The notes: generated by a model from the sequence alone, not told the origin. A stretch of 64,000 nucleotides of DNA from Ferrovibrio xuzhouensis (GCF_042648965.1 NZ_JBHRYJ010000001.1:1944454-2008453), one strand, 5' to 3'. Shown: positions 17,156 to 27,656, counted from the first letter of the stretch. Program-made: numbers and translations.

Positions 17156-17848
17156 CTAGCCCGCATCGTGAAAAATGATCCCGAGCGTATGGCGGCTGCC
17201 GCCATGCATCCGGCTGACGCCATGGCGCATGTTGACCCGATAGATGCCGCGGCTGCCACGGACCGGCCGGTGGTGCACCGGGATCAACGCGGCCTCGCCG
17301 CGGCGCAGCGGCACGACCTCGGCGCGCGACTGCATGCGCGGGCGCTGTTCGGTCAGCACCAGCTCGCCGCCGTGGAAATCTGCTGACGGCTCCGACAGCA
17401 GGATCACCACCTGCAGCGGGAAGACCAGATCGCCGTAGAGATCCTGATGCAGGCAGTTGTAGTCGCCGGTACCGTAACGCAACAGCAGCGGCGTCGGCCG
17501 CGTCTGTCCGGCGGCATGGCATTGCGCCAGGTAATCCGCATGGATGGCGGGAAAGCGCGCGGTGTCGCCGAGCAGGGCCTGCCAGCGGTTGGCGATGGTG
17601 GCCAGCGGCGGATACAGCGCCTCACGCAAGCGTGCCACCGGATCGGGCAACGGATAGGCGAAATAGCGATATTCGCCACGGCCGAAGCCGTGTCGCGCCA
17701 TCACCACGCGGCTGCGGAAATGCGCATTCTCGTCATACATCGCCGCCAGTGCGGCGCAGTCGTCGGGCGCTAGCAAGCGGCCGAGGGCGCCCCAGCCATG
17801 CTCGTTGAGTGCGGCCTCGGCCGCCGTCCAGTCGATCGGTATCGTCAT
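17156..17848 (-). CDS. 2OG-Fe(II) oxygenase, prolyl-hydroxylase-like
   Basis: A 230-residue cytoplasmic dioxygenase. The iron ligands are His134 and Asp136 in CLHQDLYGD and His209 in NMRHGVS, and the 2-oxoglutarate-binding Arg is Arg219. It keeps the conserved GGELVLTEQRPRMQSR and VHHRPVRGSRG blocks of a family annotated as proline-hydroxylase-like; the substrate is unknown. ATG 17848 gives a family-length protein. Downstream it is convergent with plsC. Upstream on the same strand, 49 bp away, ends the O-GlcNAc-transferase-like gene, so the two may be cotranscribed. Confidence 0.85.
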   Translation of the reverse strand: MTIPIDWTAAEAALNEHGWGALGRLLAPDDCAALAAMYDENAHFRSRVVMARHGFGRGEYRYFAYPLPDPVARLREALYPPLATIANRWQALLGDTARFPAIHADYLAQCHAAGQTRPTPLLLRYGTGDYNCLHQDLYGDLVFPLQVVILLSEPSADFHGGELVLTEQRPRMQSRAEVVPLRRGEAALIPVHHRPVRGSRGIYRVNMRHGVSRMHGGSRHTLGIIFHDAG

Positions 17849-17897
17849 GGTCGCAGCATAGGGCCGCAGGCCGGCCGTCGCTGCCCGGTTCTTGCGG

Positions 17898-19706
17898 TCA
17901 GGCTGCTGTGACCGGCGGCAGGGCAATATGCTGCGGCGGCTCGCCACGCCGGTGCAGGTCCCAGACGGCGGCGAAGGCCGCCTCGAGGTCGCGCGTTGTC
18001 TGCGGCGTATCGAACAGGGGCATGGTGAGGCGAGTTTCCTGCAACTGCCGGCGCAGGGCGGCAAGCGCGACCGGATCATTGCCAAGTCGGATCGCCGTGG
18101 CCGTGTAGTCGGCGAGGCTGTCGACGGCGAGCTGCGGCAGCCCGGCGGCGGTCAGCAGGCTGCCGGCAACCCGCGAGGGGAAAGTCTCGCCGCGCAGGGT
18201 CAGCAGCGGACAGCCGGCCCACAGCGTGTCGCTGCCGGTGGAATGCGAACCATAGGGATAGGTATCGAGCATCAGGTCGGCGGCACGGTAGCGCGCCAGA
18301 TATTGCGGCTGCTCGGCCGAACCGGCGAAGACCAGCCGTTCCGGCGCGATGCCATGTCCGGCGGCGGCGCGGCGCAGGTTGTCGATGGTGTCCTGCTGCG
18401 GTGCATAGAGCCACAGTACGCTGTCCGGCACGCTGCGCAGGATGTCCATCCAGGCGGCAAACAGGGCGGGGCGGATTTTCACCGGCCGGCTGAAGCAGCA
18501 GAACACCACGCCGCTGTCCGGCAGGCCGTAGGCGGCGCGGCCGAGCGATTCCGCTACCGCGCGCTGGCGGTTGTTCGGCTGGTAGCAGCGCGGCAGGCGG
18601 ATAATGCGCTCGGTGTAGAAGGATTCGGCACCATCGGGAATGACGCGATGGTCGGCGATGATGTAATCGACCAGCCCGCCGCCGATGGTGCCGGGAAAGC
18701 CGATCCAGTGTATCTGCACCGGCGCCAGCCGCCGCGCCAGCATGTCGTTGAAGTGGCCGACCGTGTGGCCCTGCAGGTCGACCAGGATGTCGATGCCCGC
18801 CGCGCGGATTGCAGCCTCCTGCTGCGCACGCGACAGCCCGTGCAGGTTGGTGAAGCCGTCGATCTTCGTGTAGCGCTGGTGGATCGCGCTGCCGTCATCC
18901 TTGCCGCACGACAGGATGCGGATGTCGAACCGGCCGCGGTCATGCAGCTCGAACAGTTCGGCCATGATATGGCCGACCGCGTGGTTGCGGAAATCGTAGC
19001 CGAGATAGCCGACGCGGATGCGGCCGGCGGCATCGGGAGGCGCCGCCGCGGCGGCGGGCGCCGCCTGCTGCCGTGCCCGCTGGGCGATCGTGCTGCTGCG
19101 GCGGTCGACCCAGTCGCGCTGCAGGGCGGCGCTGGTGGTGAAGAAGGCGAGCGGGAACGGATTGATTGCCACATCCGGCGGCGCGGCAGCCAGCAGGGCG
19201 CTGACCTCGTTGTCCTCGTCTGGCAGCCAGCGGCAGGTCATGCCGCCGGCAAACAGCCGCGCCACCCGCGCATCGACCATCTTTGGCTTGGCCGCCACGA
19301 TGATGTCGAGGCTGGGCAGCGCCTCCTGGTAACGGCCGGCCTCAAACAGGATGGCGGCACGGGCCTGATGTGCCGGGATATGGTTTGGCTGGGTCGCGAC
19401 CACCTCGTCGAACAGGGCCAGCGCCTCTTTGTGCAGCTTCAGGTTCTCAAGGCATTTGGCATAGCTGAAAACCAGTTTGACCGGCCGGCCATGGGCGAAA
19501 GCGCGTTTCAGCAGCACACGGGCGGCGGCATGCTGCTGCTGCTGGCCGCGCAGCAGACCGAACAGATGCAGGATGTCCGCCGTCTGCGGATGGCCGGCCT
19601 GCAGCAGGGCGTCGTAGGCGATGGCGGCTTCGTCCAGCCGGCCGCTGGTATGTATCTGCGTGGCGGCCTGCAGCGCCGCGGCGGCCGCCTGATCCTGCTC
19701 TGTCAT
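17898..19706 (-). CDS. TPR-repeat O-GlcNAc transferase-like protein (GT41/SPY-like)
   Basis: A 602-residue protein: about five TPR-like helices in residues 1-170 (for example GRLDEAAIAYDALLQAGHPQ, GRYQEALPSLD), then the two-lobe OGT catalytic region with IRVGYLGYDFRNHAVGH, HWIGFPGTIGGGLVDYIIAD, VVFCCFSRPVKI, LMLDTYPYGSHSTGSDTLWAG and TLRGETFPSRVAGSLL. Bacterial members glycosylate proteins (flagellin or others) or have unknown targets. ATG 19706 starts directly at the first TPR. It is divergent from miaB across a 240-bp gap. Confidence 0.87.
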   Translation of the reverse strand: MTEQDQAAAAALQAATQIHTSGRLDEAAIAYDALLQAGHPQTADILHLFGLLRGQQQQHAAARVLLKRAFAHGRPVKLVFSYAKCLENLKLHKEALALFDEVVATQPNHIPAHQARAAILFEAGRYQEALPSLDIIVAAKPKMVDARVARLFAGGMTCRWLPDEDNEVSALLAAAPPDVAINPFPLAFFTTSAALQRDWVDRRSSTIAQRARQQAAPAAAAAPPDAAGRIRVGYLGYDFRNHAVGHIMAELFELHDRGRFDIRILSCGKDDGSAIHQRYTKIDGFTNLHGLSRAQQEAAIRAAGIDILVDLQGHTVGHFNDMLARRLAPVQIHWIGFPGTIGGGLVDYIIADHRVIPDGAESFYTERIIRLPRCYQPNNRQRAVAESLGRAAYGLPDSGVVFCCFSRPVKIRPALFAAWMDILRSVPDSVLWLYAPQQDTIDNLRRAAAGHGIAPERLVFAGSAEQPQYLARYRAADLMLDTYPYGSHSTGSDTLWAGCPLLTLRGETFPSRVAGSLLTAAGLPQLAVDSLADYTATAIRLGNDPVALAALRRQLQETRLTMPLFDTPQTTRDLEAAFAAVWDLHRRGEPPQHIALPPVTAA

Positions 19707-19946
19707 TGTCGGACCATGATCCCGGAAAACTGTGGCGGCGGCCACAGCCTCAGCCGTGTGGCGCGTCACCCGAAACGCATAACCATTTGATATATCTGTT
19801 AAGAATCCGTGACGAGAGCGGCGGCCGGGCATCGCGCCGCTTGATTCTCGCGCTCCAGATGATAGTCTGAACAATAGTCGGTATCTGCTTCAAAGGAGCG
19901 TCAGGGGCGGCTGCGATCTGCAATTTTGCCCCGCTGAAACACGGAC

Positions 19947-21389
19947 TTGGCCAAAAAGCTGTTTATCAAGACCTACGGTTGCCAGATGAACGTCTACGAT
20001 TCCGCCCGCATGGCGGACGTTCTGGCCCCGCTGGGATACGCCAAGACCGAATCCCCCGATGACGCCGACATGGTCATCCTCAATACCTGCCATATCCGCG
20101 AGAAGGCCGCCGAAAAGGTGTTCTCTGAACTCGGCCACTGGCGCCTGCGCAAGGCTGCAGCGCGGGCCGCCGGCGGCGATGTCACCATCGCGGTGGCCGG
20201 CTGTGTCGCCCAGGCCGAAGGCGAGGAAATTCTCGCCCGCGCCCCCTTCGTCGATCTCGTGGTCGGGCCGCAGGCCTATCACCGCCTGCCGGAGCTGCTG
20301 GCCCGGATGGCAAGAAAACAGGGGGCCGAGCGGCAGCAGGCGAAAACCGCCCGCAAGAACCAGCCCATGCGGGGCCAGTCCATGCAGGGCCTGGGTGTGA
20401 TGGACACGGATTTTCCGGTCGAATCGAAATTCGATCATCTGCCCGACCAGGTGGCGACGCCGCCGGGCCCGGTCGGCTTCCTCGCCATCCAGGAAGGCTG
20501 CGACAAGTTCTGCACCTTCTGCGTCGTGCCCTATACGCGCGGCGCCGAATATTCGCGCCCGGCCGAGGCCGTGATTGCCGAGGCCGGCCGGCTGATCGCC
20601 GCCGGCGCGCGCGAAATCGCGCTGCTCGGCCAGAACGTCAATGCCTGGCATGGCGACGGGCCGGATGGCGGCGCCTGGTCGCTCGGCCGGCTGCTGCACG
20701 CCCTCAACGACCGGTTCGGCGCGGCCCATCCGGGCCTGCGCTGGCGCTACATGACCTCGCATCCGCGCGAGATGGATGACGACCTGATCGCCGCCCATGG
20801 CGAGATCGCCGCGCTGATGCCGTTCCTGCATCTGCCGGTGCAGTCGGGCTCCGATGCGATCCTCAGGGCGATGAACCGCGGCCATAGCGCCGACGACTAT
20901 CGCGCCGTCATCGCACGCCTGCGCGCCGTGCGGCCCGATATTGCGTTGTCGTCGGATTTCATCACCGGCTTTCCCGGCGAGAGCGACCGCGACTTCGAAG
21001 CGACCCTGCAGCTGGTGCGCGATGTCGGCTTCGCTTCGGCCTATTCTTTCCGCTACAGCGCGCGGCCCGGCACGCCGGGCAGCCTGATGCCGAACCAGGT
21101 GCCCGAGGCCGTCGCCGCCGAACGTCTGCAGGCGCTGCAGGCCCTGCTGCAGGACCAGTCGACCGCCTTCAACCAGACGATGGTCGGTCGCCGGATGGAT
21201 GTGCTGTTCGAGCGGCCGGGCAAGCATGCCGGCCAGCTGATCGGCCGTTCGCCCTGGATGCAGCCGGTGGTGGTCACCGACAGCGGGCTGGCGATCGGCG
21301 ATGTTGCGACGGTGACGATCACGGCCGCTTCGGCCACCTCCCTGACCGGACAGCTCGCGCTGGCCGGCGGCAGCCGCGAGGCGGCGTGA
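19947..21389 (+). CDS. miaB: tRNA-2-methylthio-N6-dimethylallyladenosine synthase
   Basis: Radical SAM methylthiotransferase that adds the ms2 group to i6A37 of tRNAs. The N-terminal cluster Cys are C12, C48 and C86 (TYGCQMN, LNTCHIRE, VAGCVAQ). The radical SAM Cys are C185, C189 and C192 (CDKFCTFC). A TRAM domain closes the 480-residue protein. A TTG start at 19947 is needed to include the conserved KLFIKTYGCQMN beginning. The stop overlaps the GTG of the next gene by 4 bp. An insertion of about 20 residues rich in Gln/Lys near 125-145 is slightly unusual. Confidence 0.95.
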   Translation: MAKKLFIKTYGCQMNVYDSARMADVLAPLGYAKTESPDDADMVILNTCHIREKAAEKVFSELGHWRLRKAAARAAGGDVTIAVAGCVAQAEGEEILARAPFVDLVVGPQAYHRLPELLARMARKQGAERQQAKTARKNQPMRGQSMQGLGVMDTDFPVESKFDHLPDQVATPPGPVGFLAIQEGCDKFCTFCVVPYTRGAEYSRPAEAVIAEAGRLIAAGAREIALLGQNVNAWHGDGPDGGAWSLGRLLHALNDRFGAAHPGLRWRYMTSHPREMDDDLIAAHGEIAALMPFLHLPVQSGSDAILRAMNRGHSADDYRAVIARLRAVRPDIALSSDFITGFPGESDRDFEATLQLVRDVGFASAYSFRYSARPGTPGSLMPNQVPEAVAAERLQALQALLQDQSTAFNQTMVGRRMDVLFERPGKHAGQLIGRSPWMQPVVVTDSGLAIGDVATVTITAASATSLTGQLALAGGSREAA

Positions 21390-22519
21390 CGCGGGCGCGG
21401 CACAGGGACCTGCTCGAGATCGAAAGGCTGAAGCCTGTGAGCGACGCGCGCGGCCCGGAGTCCTCCGGCCAACCGATTACCCTGGAATTCGACGACAACC
21501 GCCTGCTCGCCCTGCTGTCCGGCGAACATGACCGGTATCTCGCCCGCATCGAACAGCAGTTCGGCGTGGCGGTGACGCCGCGCGGCAACCTGCTGATGAT
21601 CAGCGGCGCGGCGGATGCGCAGGCGCGCGCCCGTATCGTGCTGACCGAACTCTACGGCCGTCTTGCCCAGGGCCGCATGATCGAAATGGGCGATGTCGAC
21701 GGCGCCATCCGCATGGCGCGCGCCGAGGATGCACAAGGAGGCCAGATGAACGCTCCGGTGATCACCAAGTCGCGTGACCGTAATGCTGCCGGCGCCGCCG
21801 GCGACCGCCCGGTTCCAGAGGGCGCCGTCCGTACCACCAAACGGCTGATCATTCCGCGCTCGCTGGTCCAGAAAGACTATCTCACGGCGCTCAGCCGCCA
21901 CGAGCTGGTCTTCGGCCTCGGCCCGGCCGGCACCGGGAAAACCTATCTGGCCGTCGCCATGGCGGTGGCGATGCTGCTGGAAGGCCGCGTCGACCGCATC
22001 ATCCTGTCGCGGCCTGCCGTCGAGGCCGGCGAGCGGCTCGGCTTCCTGCCCGGCGACATGCGCGAGAAGATCGACCCCTACCTGCGGCCGCTGTATGACG
22101 CGCTGTACGACATGCTGCCGGCCGAGCGGGTCGCCAAGGGTCTCGAAAGCGGCGAGATCGAAGTGGCGCCGCTGGCCTTCATGCGCGGCCGCACGCTGTC
22201 GAATGCCTTCGTCATCCTCGACGAATCGCAGAACACCTCGCCGGTACAGATGAAGATGCTGCTGACCCGGCTCGGCGAGAATTCGCGCCTCGCGGTGACC
22301 GGCGACCTGTCGCAGATCGATCTGCCGATCGGCGTGCCGTCCGGCCTGCGCCATGCGCTCGACATCCTTGACGGCACCGAGGGGATTTCCTTCATCCGCT
22401 TTGGCGAGGCCGATGTGGTGCGCCACCCGCTGGTCACCAAGATCGTGCGCGCCTATGCCCAGCACGAGCAGGAGCTCGGTCTGGCCCGTCCCGATGCCTC
22501 GGGCCGGCCACGGCGCTGA
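21386..22519 (+). CDS. PhoH-like ATPase (PhoL)
   Basis: Cytoplasmic P-loop ATPase of 377 residues thought to act in RNA or ribosome metabolism with YbeY. Walker A is GPAGTGKT at 179-186, Walker B-like VILDESQN follows, and GDLSQIDLP is the family motif; a KH-like N-terminal domain covers about 30-95. GTG 21386 overlaps the miaB stop; GTG 21437 is an alternative closer to the conserved domain. The miaB-phoH-ybeY-corC-lnt order is a widely conserved proteobacterial operon. Confidence 0.92.
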   Translation: MTRARHRDLLEIERLKPVSDARGPESSGQPITLEFDDNRLLALLSGEHDRYLARIEQQFGVAVTPRGNLLMISGAADAQARARIVLTELYGRLAQGRMIEMGDVDGAIRMARAEDAQGGQMNAPVITKSRDRNAAGAAGDRPVPEGAVRTTKRLIIPRSLVQKDYLTALSRHELVFGLGPAGTGKTYLAVAMAVAMLLEGRVDRIILSRPAVEAGERLGFLPGDMREKIDPYLRPLYDALYDMLPAERVAKGLESGEIEVAPLAFMRGRTLSNAFVILDESQNTSPVQMKMLLTRLGENSRLAVTGDLSQIDLPIGVPSGLRHALDILDGTEGISFIRFGEADVVRHPLVTKIVRAYAQHEQELGLARPDASGRPRR

Positions 22520-22535
22520 GTGACGGTTTTCCATC

Positions 22536-23156
22536 ATGCCCGATGACCCTGGCCCCAGTCGCACCACCGGTCGCATTAACATCGACATCCGCGTCGCCGC
22601 CGCGGGCTGGCGCGCGGCGTTTGCCAATCCGGCCGCCGCGATCCGCAAGGCGGTGCGCGCGGCGCTGAAGGACGAACTCCCGCGCGGCAGCGTCACCGGG
22701 CTCAACATCCTGCTGACCGACGATGCCGAAATGCGCAAGCTGAATGCCGGCTGGCGCGCCAAGGATAAGCCGACCAACGTGCTGTCCTTCCCGGCCGAGG
22801 CGGCCATCGATCCGGCGGCGCCACCGGATTATCTCGGCGATATCGCGCTGGCGCTGGCGACCTGCCGGCGCGAAGCGAAAGAACAGGGCAAGACGCTGGC
22901 CGACCATGTCGCGCATCTCACCGTGCATGGTGTGCTGCATCTGCTCGGCTATGACCATATGACCGCAGACGAGGCGGCGGCGATGGAGCCGCGCGAGGTG
23001 CAGGTCCTCGCCGGACTCGGCATCGCCGATCCCTATGTGCGCCCGGCTGCCAAGAAGAAGCCAGCGAGCAAAAAATCAGTCAGTAAAAAACCAGTGAGTA
23101 AGAAGGCAGTGAGCAGGAAAAAGGTGTCCAGCGTGAAACGGGCAAGGGCGGCATGA
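22536..23156 (+). CDS. ybeY: endoribonuclease YbeY with repetitive basic tail
   Basis: Single-strand endoribonuclease required for 16S rRNA 3'-end maturation and 70S quality control. The zinc motif is His131, His135 and His141 in HLTVHGVLHLLGYDH. The conserved core ends near residue 165; after it comes a Lys/Ser-rich tail to residue 206, built from four pentapeptide units (SKKSV, SKKPV, SKKAV, SRKKV at 178-197). The tail is extra to the usual family length of about 155-170. The stop overlaps the next start (ATGA). Confidence 0.94.
   Translation: MPDDPGPSRTTGRINIDIRVAAAGWRAAFANPAAAIRKAVRAALKDELPRGSVTGLNILLTDDAEMRKLNAGWRAKDKPTNVLSFPAEAAIDPAAPPDYLGDIALALATCRREAKEQGKTLADHVAHLTVHGVLHLLGYDHMTADEAAAMEPREVQVLAGLGIADPYVRPAAKKKPASKKSVSKKPVSKKAVSRKKVSSVKRARAA
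23067..23126 (+). repeat. four in-frame 15-bp tandem repeats in ybeY
   Basis: Four 15-bp units encode SKK(S/P/A)V three times and then SRKKV. Codons are AT-rich (AAA, AGT, TCA) compared with the surrounding GC-rich genes. Confidence 0.85.
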
Positions 23157-24046
23157 ACGACCCGCACGAGAGTAATGGTAACGGCAATGGCGGCGGCTTC
23201 TGGCGCCGCCTGATCGGCGTGCTGCGCGGCCGTGGCGGCGAGGATTCCCTGCGCGACAGCATCGAGGAACTGCTGGAGGAGCATGGCGGCGATGCCGGCT
23301 CGCCGGAGGAAAGCGCCGAGCGCGCCCTGCTGCGCAACGTGCTGGAAGTAGCGGAACTGCGGGTCGGCGAGATCCGCGTGCCGCGCACCGACATCGTCGG
23401 CGTGCCGCAGGATATATCTTTCGACGATCTGGTCGGCCGCCTGATCGAGGCCGAGCATTCCCGCCTGCCGGTCTACCGCGAGACGCTGGACGACGTGATC
23501 GGCATGATCCATGTGAAGGACGTGCTGCCCTATCTGGCCGGTCGCCAGGGCTTCACGCTCGGCACCATCCTGCGCAAGCTGCTGGTGGTGCCGCCGTCGA
23601 AGTCGGTGCTCGACCTGCTGCGCGAGATGCGCGACACCCGCACCCATATGGCGATCATCGTCGACGAATACGGCGGCGTGGACGGCCTGGTGACCATCGA
23701 GGATCTGGTCGAGCAGATCGTCGGTGAAATCGACGACGAGCATGACGAGGCGGAAGGCCCGATGCTGCTCGAAAAGGGCGAAGGGTTGTTCGAGGCGCAT
23801 GGCCGCTGCCCGGTCGATGACCTCGAGGAAAAGCTGCAGCGCCGCCTGATCGATCCGGAAGAGGACGAGGATGTCGATACCGTGGGCGGGCTGATCGTCG
23901 CCCATATCGGCCGCGTGCCGCATCGCGGCGAACTGATCGAACATCCCTCGGGCCTCGCCTTCGAGGTGCTGGACGCCGATCCGCGCCGGATCAAGCGGGT
24001 GCGCATCCGGGTCCGGCCGCCGGAATCCAGCGCCGATGCCGCGTAA
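23153..24046 (+). CDS. CBS-domain CorC/TlyC-like protein
   Basis: A 297-residue protein with two CBS domains (VPRTDIVGVPQDISFDDL..., DLLREMRDTRTHMAIIVDEYGGVDGLVT) and a C-terminal CorC_HlyC (transporter-associated) domain with the RCPVDDLEE and DTVGGLI motifs. No membrane helices are present, so it is the soluble CorC-type form. Homologues are linked to magnesium/cobalt efflux or called hemolysin C by old annotation. It overlaps ybeY by 4 bp and precedes lnt. Confidence 0.9.
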   Translation: MNDPHESNGNGNGGGFWRRLIGVLRGRGGEDSLRDSIEELLEEHGGDAGSPEESAERALLRNVLEVAELRVGEIRVPRTDIVGVPQDISFDDLVGRLIEAEHSRLPVYRETLDDVIGMIHVKDVLPYLAGRQGFTLGTILRKLLVVPPSKSVLDLLREMRDTRTHMAIIVDEYGGVDGLVTIEDLVEQIVGEIDDEHDEAEGPMLLEKGEGLFEAHGRCPVDDLEEKLQRRLIDPEEDEDVDTVGGLIVAHIGRVPHRGELIEHPSGLAFEVLDADPRRIKRVRIRVRPPESSADAA

Positions 24047-24079
24047 GTCACCTCTCCGCTGACATGGCTGTCTGCTGAC

Positions 24080-25666
24080 ATGAGCCGGATCGATGGCGTG
24101 ATCGGCCGCCTGCAGCGGCTGTCGGGCTGGCGCCGCCACGCCCTGCTGCTGCTGCTCGGCGCGCTGCTGGCCGCGGCGCAGGCGCCGCTCTATGTGTGGC
24201 CGCTGGCCTTTGTGACGCTTGGTGGCCTGCTGCTGCTCGATGCTGCGGCCGGGCGCGGCTGGCGCAGTTTCTTCACCACCTATCTCTTCGCCTACGGCTA
24301 TTTCGTCGCCGGGCTGTACTGGATGGGCATCGCCTTTTTTGTCGATGCGGCGCGCTATGCCTGGCTGTCGCCGCTGCCGGTGCTCGGCCTGCCCCTGCTG
24401 CTGGCGGCGTTTCCGGCCGGCGGCGTCTGGCTCGCCTGCCGCATCGGCGGCCGGCATCGGGGGGGCGGGCACGGCGCGGTCTGGCGCATGCTGCTGGCCG
24501 CCGCCGGCTGGACGATCGGCGAATGGCTGCGCAGCCATGTGCTGACCGGCTTCCCGTGGAACCTGGTCGGCTATGTCTGGGCCGATCATCCCGCGGTGAT
24601 GCAGATGGCGTCGGTGATCGGCAGCCATGGCCTCGATCTGGTCACCCTGCTGGCGGCGGCCGGTTTCGCGCTGGCCTTGCGGCCGGGCGCAGCGCGGCGC
24701 GCGCGGTTCGCCGCCCTGCTGCTGCCGGCCGGCTTTGCGCTGGCGGTGCTGGGCGGCGCGCTGCGGCTGGCCGCGGCAAACCATGACATGGTGCCCGGCG
24801 TCTGGCTGCGGCTGGTGCAGCCGAGCATCGCCCAGACCGCGAAATGGCAGGACGAGCTGCGCCAGCGCCACCTGCAGCAGCAGGTGGCGCTCAGCATTCA
24901 GCCGGCGGAAAGGACGCCGACCCATATCATCTGGGCCGAGACGGCGATTCCCTATCTGATCGACGAGGCCGGAACCTTGCGACAGGCGCTCGGCCATATC
25001 GTGCCGCCGGGCGGCGCGCTGATCGCCGGCGCGATCCGCCGCAGCTTCGATGCCGCCGGCCATATGACCGTCTACAACAGCCTGTTCGCGCTGAACGGCA
25101 CCGGCACGATCGCCAGCGTTTACGACAAGGTGCATCTGGTGCCGTTCGGCGAATATCTGCCGCTGCGCGACTGGCTGCATCCGCTCGGCCTCGACGCCCT
25201 GGCCGCCAGCGGCATCGATTTCTCGCCCGGCGCCGAAAGCGGTCCGCTGGCGATCGCCGGCCTGCCGCCGGTACGGCCGCTGATCTGCTACGAGGCGATC
25301 TTCCCCGACGAGATCGCGCCTGCCGGCCAGATGCGCGCCGGCGTCCTGCTCAACATCACCAACGATGCCTGGTTCGGCCGTTCGTCCGGCCCCTACCAGC
25401 ATTTCGCCTCGGCCCGCATGCGGGCGGTCGAGCAGGGCCTGCCGCTGGTGCGTGACGCCAATACCGGGATCAGCGCCATCGTCGATCCCTATGGCCGCAT
25501 CGTCGCCAGCCTGGGGCTCGACAGGATCGGCGTGGTCGATGGCCCGCTGCCGGTGGCCCTGCCGCCCACCCTCTATGTACGCTGGGGCGACATCCCCGCT
25601 ATCTTATTCTCGTTGCTGGTGATTTTCGTCAACATCGTGATAGGCCGCAGACGGATCAAGGATTGA
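24080..25666 (+). CDS. lnt: apolipoprotein N-acyltransferase
   Basis: Inner-membrane enzyme adding the third acyl chain to lipoproteins. The first 230 residues contain about six membrane helices, followed by a nitrilase-like periplasmic domain. The catalytic triad Glu287 (IWAETAIPY), Lys350 (YDKVHLVPFGEY) and Cys403 (LICYEAIFPDE) is complete. A last helix (ILFSLLVIFVNIVI) ends the 528-residue protein. It is the final gene of the miaB operon before a short gap to the XRE gene. Confidence 0.95.
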   Translation: MSRIDGVIGRLQRLSGWRRHALLLLLGALLAAAQAPLYVWPLAFVTLGGLLLLDAAAGRGWRSFFTTYLFAYGYFVAGLYWMGIAFFVDAARYAWLSPLPVLGLPLLLAAFPAGGVWLACRIGGRHRGGGHGAVWRMLLAAAGWTIGEWLRSHVLTGFPWNLVGYVWADHPAVMQMASVIGSHGLDLVTLLAAAGFALALRPGAARRARFAALLLPAGFALAVLGGALRLAAANHDMVPGVWLRLVQPSIAQTAKWQDELRQRHLQQQVALSIQPAERTPTHIIWAETAIPYLIDEAGTLRQALGHIVPPGGALIAGAIRRSFDAAGHMTVYNSLFALNGTGTIASVYDKVHLVPFGEYLPLRDWLHPLGLDALAASGIDFSPGAESGPLAIAGLPPVRPLICYEAIFPDEIAPAGQMRAGVLLNITNDAWFGRSSGPYQHFASARMRAVEQGLPLVRDANTGISAIVDPYGRIVASLGLDRIGVVDGPLPVALPPTLYVRWGDIPAILFSLLVIFVNIVIGRRRIKD

Positions 25667-25783
25667 CCGGCCGGTTGACAGCACCATACTGTTGTCATTA
25701 CCCAGACCGCCTCCGTTCGTCTCGCCATGCCGTTCCCTCCGGAACCATTGCCGTCCGGACCAGTCATTACAAGGATTGTCCCA

Positions 25784-26239
25784 GTGCCCAAGAACCCGGT
25801 CGATGTTCATGTCGGCAACCGGCTGAAACTGCGTCGCGCCCTGGTTGGAATGAGTCAGGACAAACTCGGCCAGATTGTCGGCCTGACCTTCCAGCAGATC
25901 CAGAAATACGAAAAGGGCGCCAATCGCATCGGGGCCAGCCGGCTCTACCAGTTCGCCACCATCCTGGACGTGCCGCCGGCCTATTTCTTCGACGGCCTCG
26001 AGGGCCAGGCGGTGGTGTCCCGCAACGGCATCACCCTGCAGGCCGCCGTGCCCGACAGCATCCCGGCGCCGGCCTTCGGCCGCGAGGATGTCGACCTGCT
26101 GCGTGCCTTCCACCTGCTGCAGAGTCCGGCGCTGCGCCGGCGGGTTATCGAACTGGTGCGCGCCATGGCGGATGCCACCACGGCAGACAGCGATTCAGCC
26201 AGGGAAAATCCCGCGCTCGGCACTGTGCAATCGGCGTGA
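25784..26239 (+). CDS. XRE-family helix-turn-helix regulator
   Basis: A 151-residue DNA-binding protein with an HTH_3 domain at residues about 10-65 (NRLKLRRALVGMSQDKLGQIVG then FQQIQKYEKGANRIG). The C-terminal half is a small helical region ending in Ala/Asp-rich sequence. GTG 25784 has AAGGA 8 bp upstream and starts just before the domain; ATG 25727 would add about 19 residues. The same lnt-XRE-metK order recurs in alphaproteobacteria, where these regulators have been linked to stress or cell-cycle control. The target here is not known. Confidence 0.85.
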   Translation: MPKNPVDVHVGNRLKLRRALVGMSQDKLGQIVGLTFQQIQKYEKGANRIGASRLYQFATILDVPPAYFFDGLEGQAVVSRNGITLQAAVPDSIPAPAFGREDVDLLRAFHLLQSPALRRRVIELVRAMADATTADSDSARENPALGTVQSA

Positions 26240-26266
26240 CCGCAGGGCGGTAACCGGCCATTGCCC

Positions 26267-26295
26267 TTGACCCGCCGGGCAAGCTCTGCGAAATA
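26267..26295 (+). promoter_or_regulatory. possible promoter for metK
   Basis: A TTGACC box (26267-26272) and an AT-rich GAAATA (26290-26295) with 17-bp spacing lie in the gap between the XRE gene and metK. The first box is good, the second weak. A transcript from here would have a leader of about 140 bases before the metK GTG. Confidence 0.35.
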
Positions 26296-26367
26296 ACCGG
26301 ACCCTGGTCTGCGGCGCTTTTCCCGGCGAATCCGGTCTTCTGCCGCAATTTTCCTGTAATCCCAATC

Positions 26368-26388
26368 CCGGTGCGCGCCAAGCGCCGG
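26368..26388 (+). promoter_or_regulatory. hairpin in the metK leader
   Basis: A 7-bp stem (26368-26374 with 26382-26388, one G-U pair) with a 7-base loop lies about 53 bases before the metK start. I see none of the known SAM riboswitch core motifs. Confidence 0.3.
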
Positions 26389-26441
26389 TGCGGGCTGAAC
26401 ATTCTTCTGGCCGGTTGGCGCGGCCGTGGGGAGTCTTTGAC

Positions 26442-27656
<1,215 letters not shown>

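Noticed and set aside
23033..25402. A long minus-strand frame opposite corC and lnt
   Set aside because: Composition-driven; no ribosome site, no domain, and fully covered by conserved genes on the other strand.
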